Below are positions 49,866-49,882 of a stretch of 49,882 nt of DNA, piece after piece (the stretch's first letter is position 1; the number at the start of each line of letters is the position of its first letter). The translations under genes were made by a program, and so were the position numbers. The stretch covers positions 137,766-187,647 of the forward strand of contig NZ_JAMDHK010000008.1 in assembly GCF_024721115.1 (NCBI RefSeq). The letters run 5' to 3'. This DNA is from Salipiger pentaromativorans. Lineage in GTDB: Bacteria; Pseudomonadota; Alphaproteobacteria; Rhodobacterales; Rhodobacteraceae. The notes beneath the pieces were generated by a model. The model saw nothing but the letters and a program-made list of their open reading frames with translations, did no database searches and was not told where the DNA came from.

Positions 49866-49882
49866 ATGCCCAAGCAGCCCGC
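49866..49882 (+). CDS. Start of a plus-strand gene cut by the window edge
   Basis: ATG at 49866 with GAAGGA 8 bp upstream; the first residues read MPKQP. TATAGACT at 49831-49838 could be a -10 element. An imperfect inverted repeat (AAACCTC and GAGGGGTTT, about 49806-49828) precedes it. Too short to identify. Confidence 0.35.

Overview
The window is very GC-rich and densely packed, with codon use and gene families typical of an alphaproteobacterium of the Rhodobacteraceae (roseobacter group). It starts in a replication and partition module (parB, parA and a DnaA-like initiator), so the replicon looks like an extrachromosomal element. A complete nadABC operon and a DEAD-box RNA helicase further along suggest a large, stable plasmid or chromid. 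No insertion sequence, phage gene, CRISPR array, rRNA or convincing tRNA was seen.

Layout: (1) 1-3577, partition genes and initiator with four copies of a 14-bp palindrome (candidate parS), two of them inside the par coding sequences. (2) 3582-8603, a minus-strand operon of four genes that all overlap by 4 bp: a Tat-type molybdopterin hydroxylase large subunit, its 2Fe-2S subunit, a di-haem-motif cytochrome and a Crp/Fnr regulator. (3) 8641-17433, a self-contained three-gene minus-strand unit with its own terminator, encoding a 2366-residue LamG-containing protein, a 182-residue protein of unknown family and a 339-residue CARDB-like protein. This is the least explained part of the window. (4) 17920-18459, a ParD/ParE-type toxin-antitoxin pair.

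(5) 18503-33219, a large catabolic locus around a GntR/FCD regulator. It holds a DapA-like lyase, a minus-strand operon (hydantoin/Asp-Glu racemase family, hydantoinase/allantoinase-like amidohydrolase, divergent SDR), a plus-strand operon (ectoine-synthase-like cupin, creatininase family, DadA/PuuB-like oxidase, gamma-glutamyltransferase family), and a second plus-strand group (FMO-like flavoprotein and a polar-amino-acid ABC importer), ending with an AhpD-like protein. Related AT-rich, partly palindromic motifs lie in front of each main transcription unit, so the locus is probably one regulon that imports and opens a cyclic amide or amidine, or a gamma-glutamyl compound. The substrate cannot be read from the sequence.

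(6) 33294-40140, a secreted multidomain nuclease with N-terminal RTX-like repeats and a membrane-anchored patatin-like hydrolase. (7) 40145-49882, an MFS exporter, a DEAD-box helicase, nadA-nadB-nadC, a periplasmic gamma-glutamyltransferase, the truncated C-terminal end of a sigma-54 activator, and the first codons of a divergent gene.
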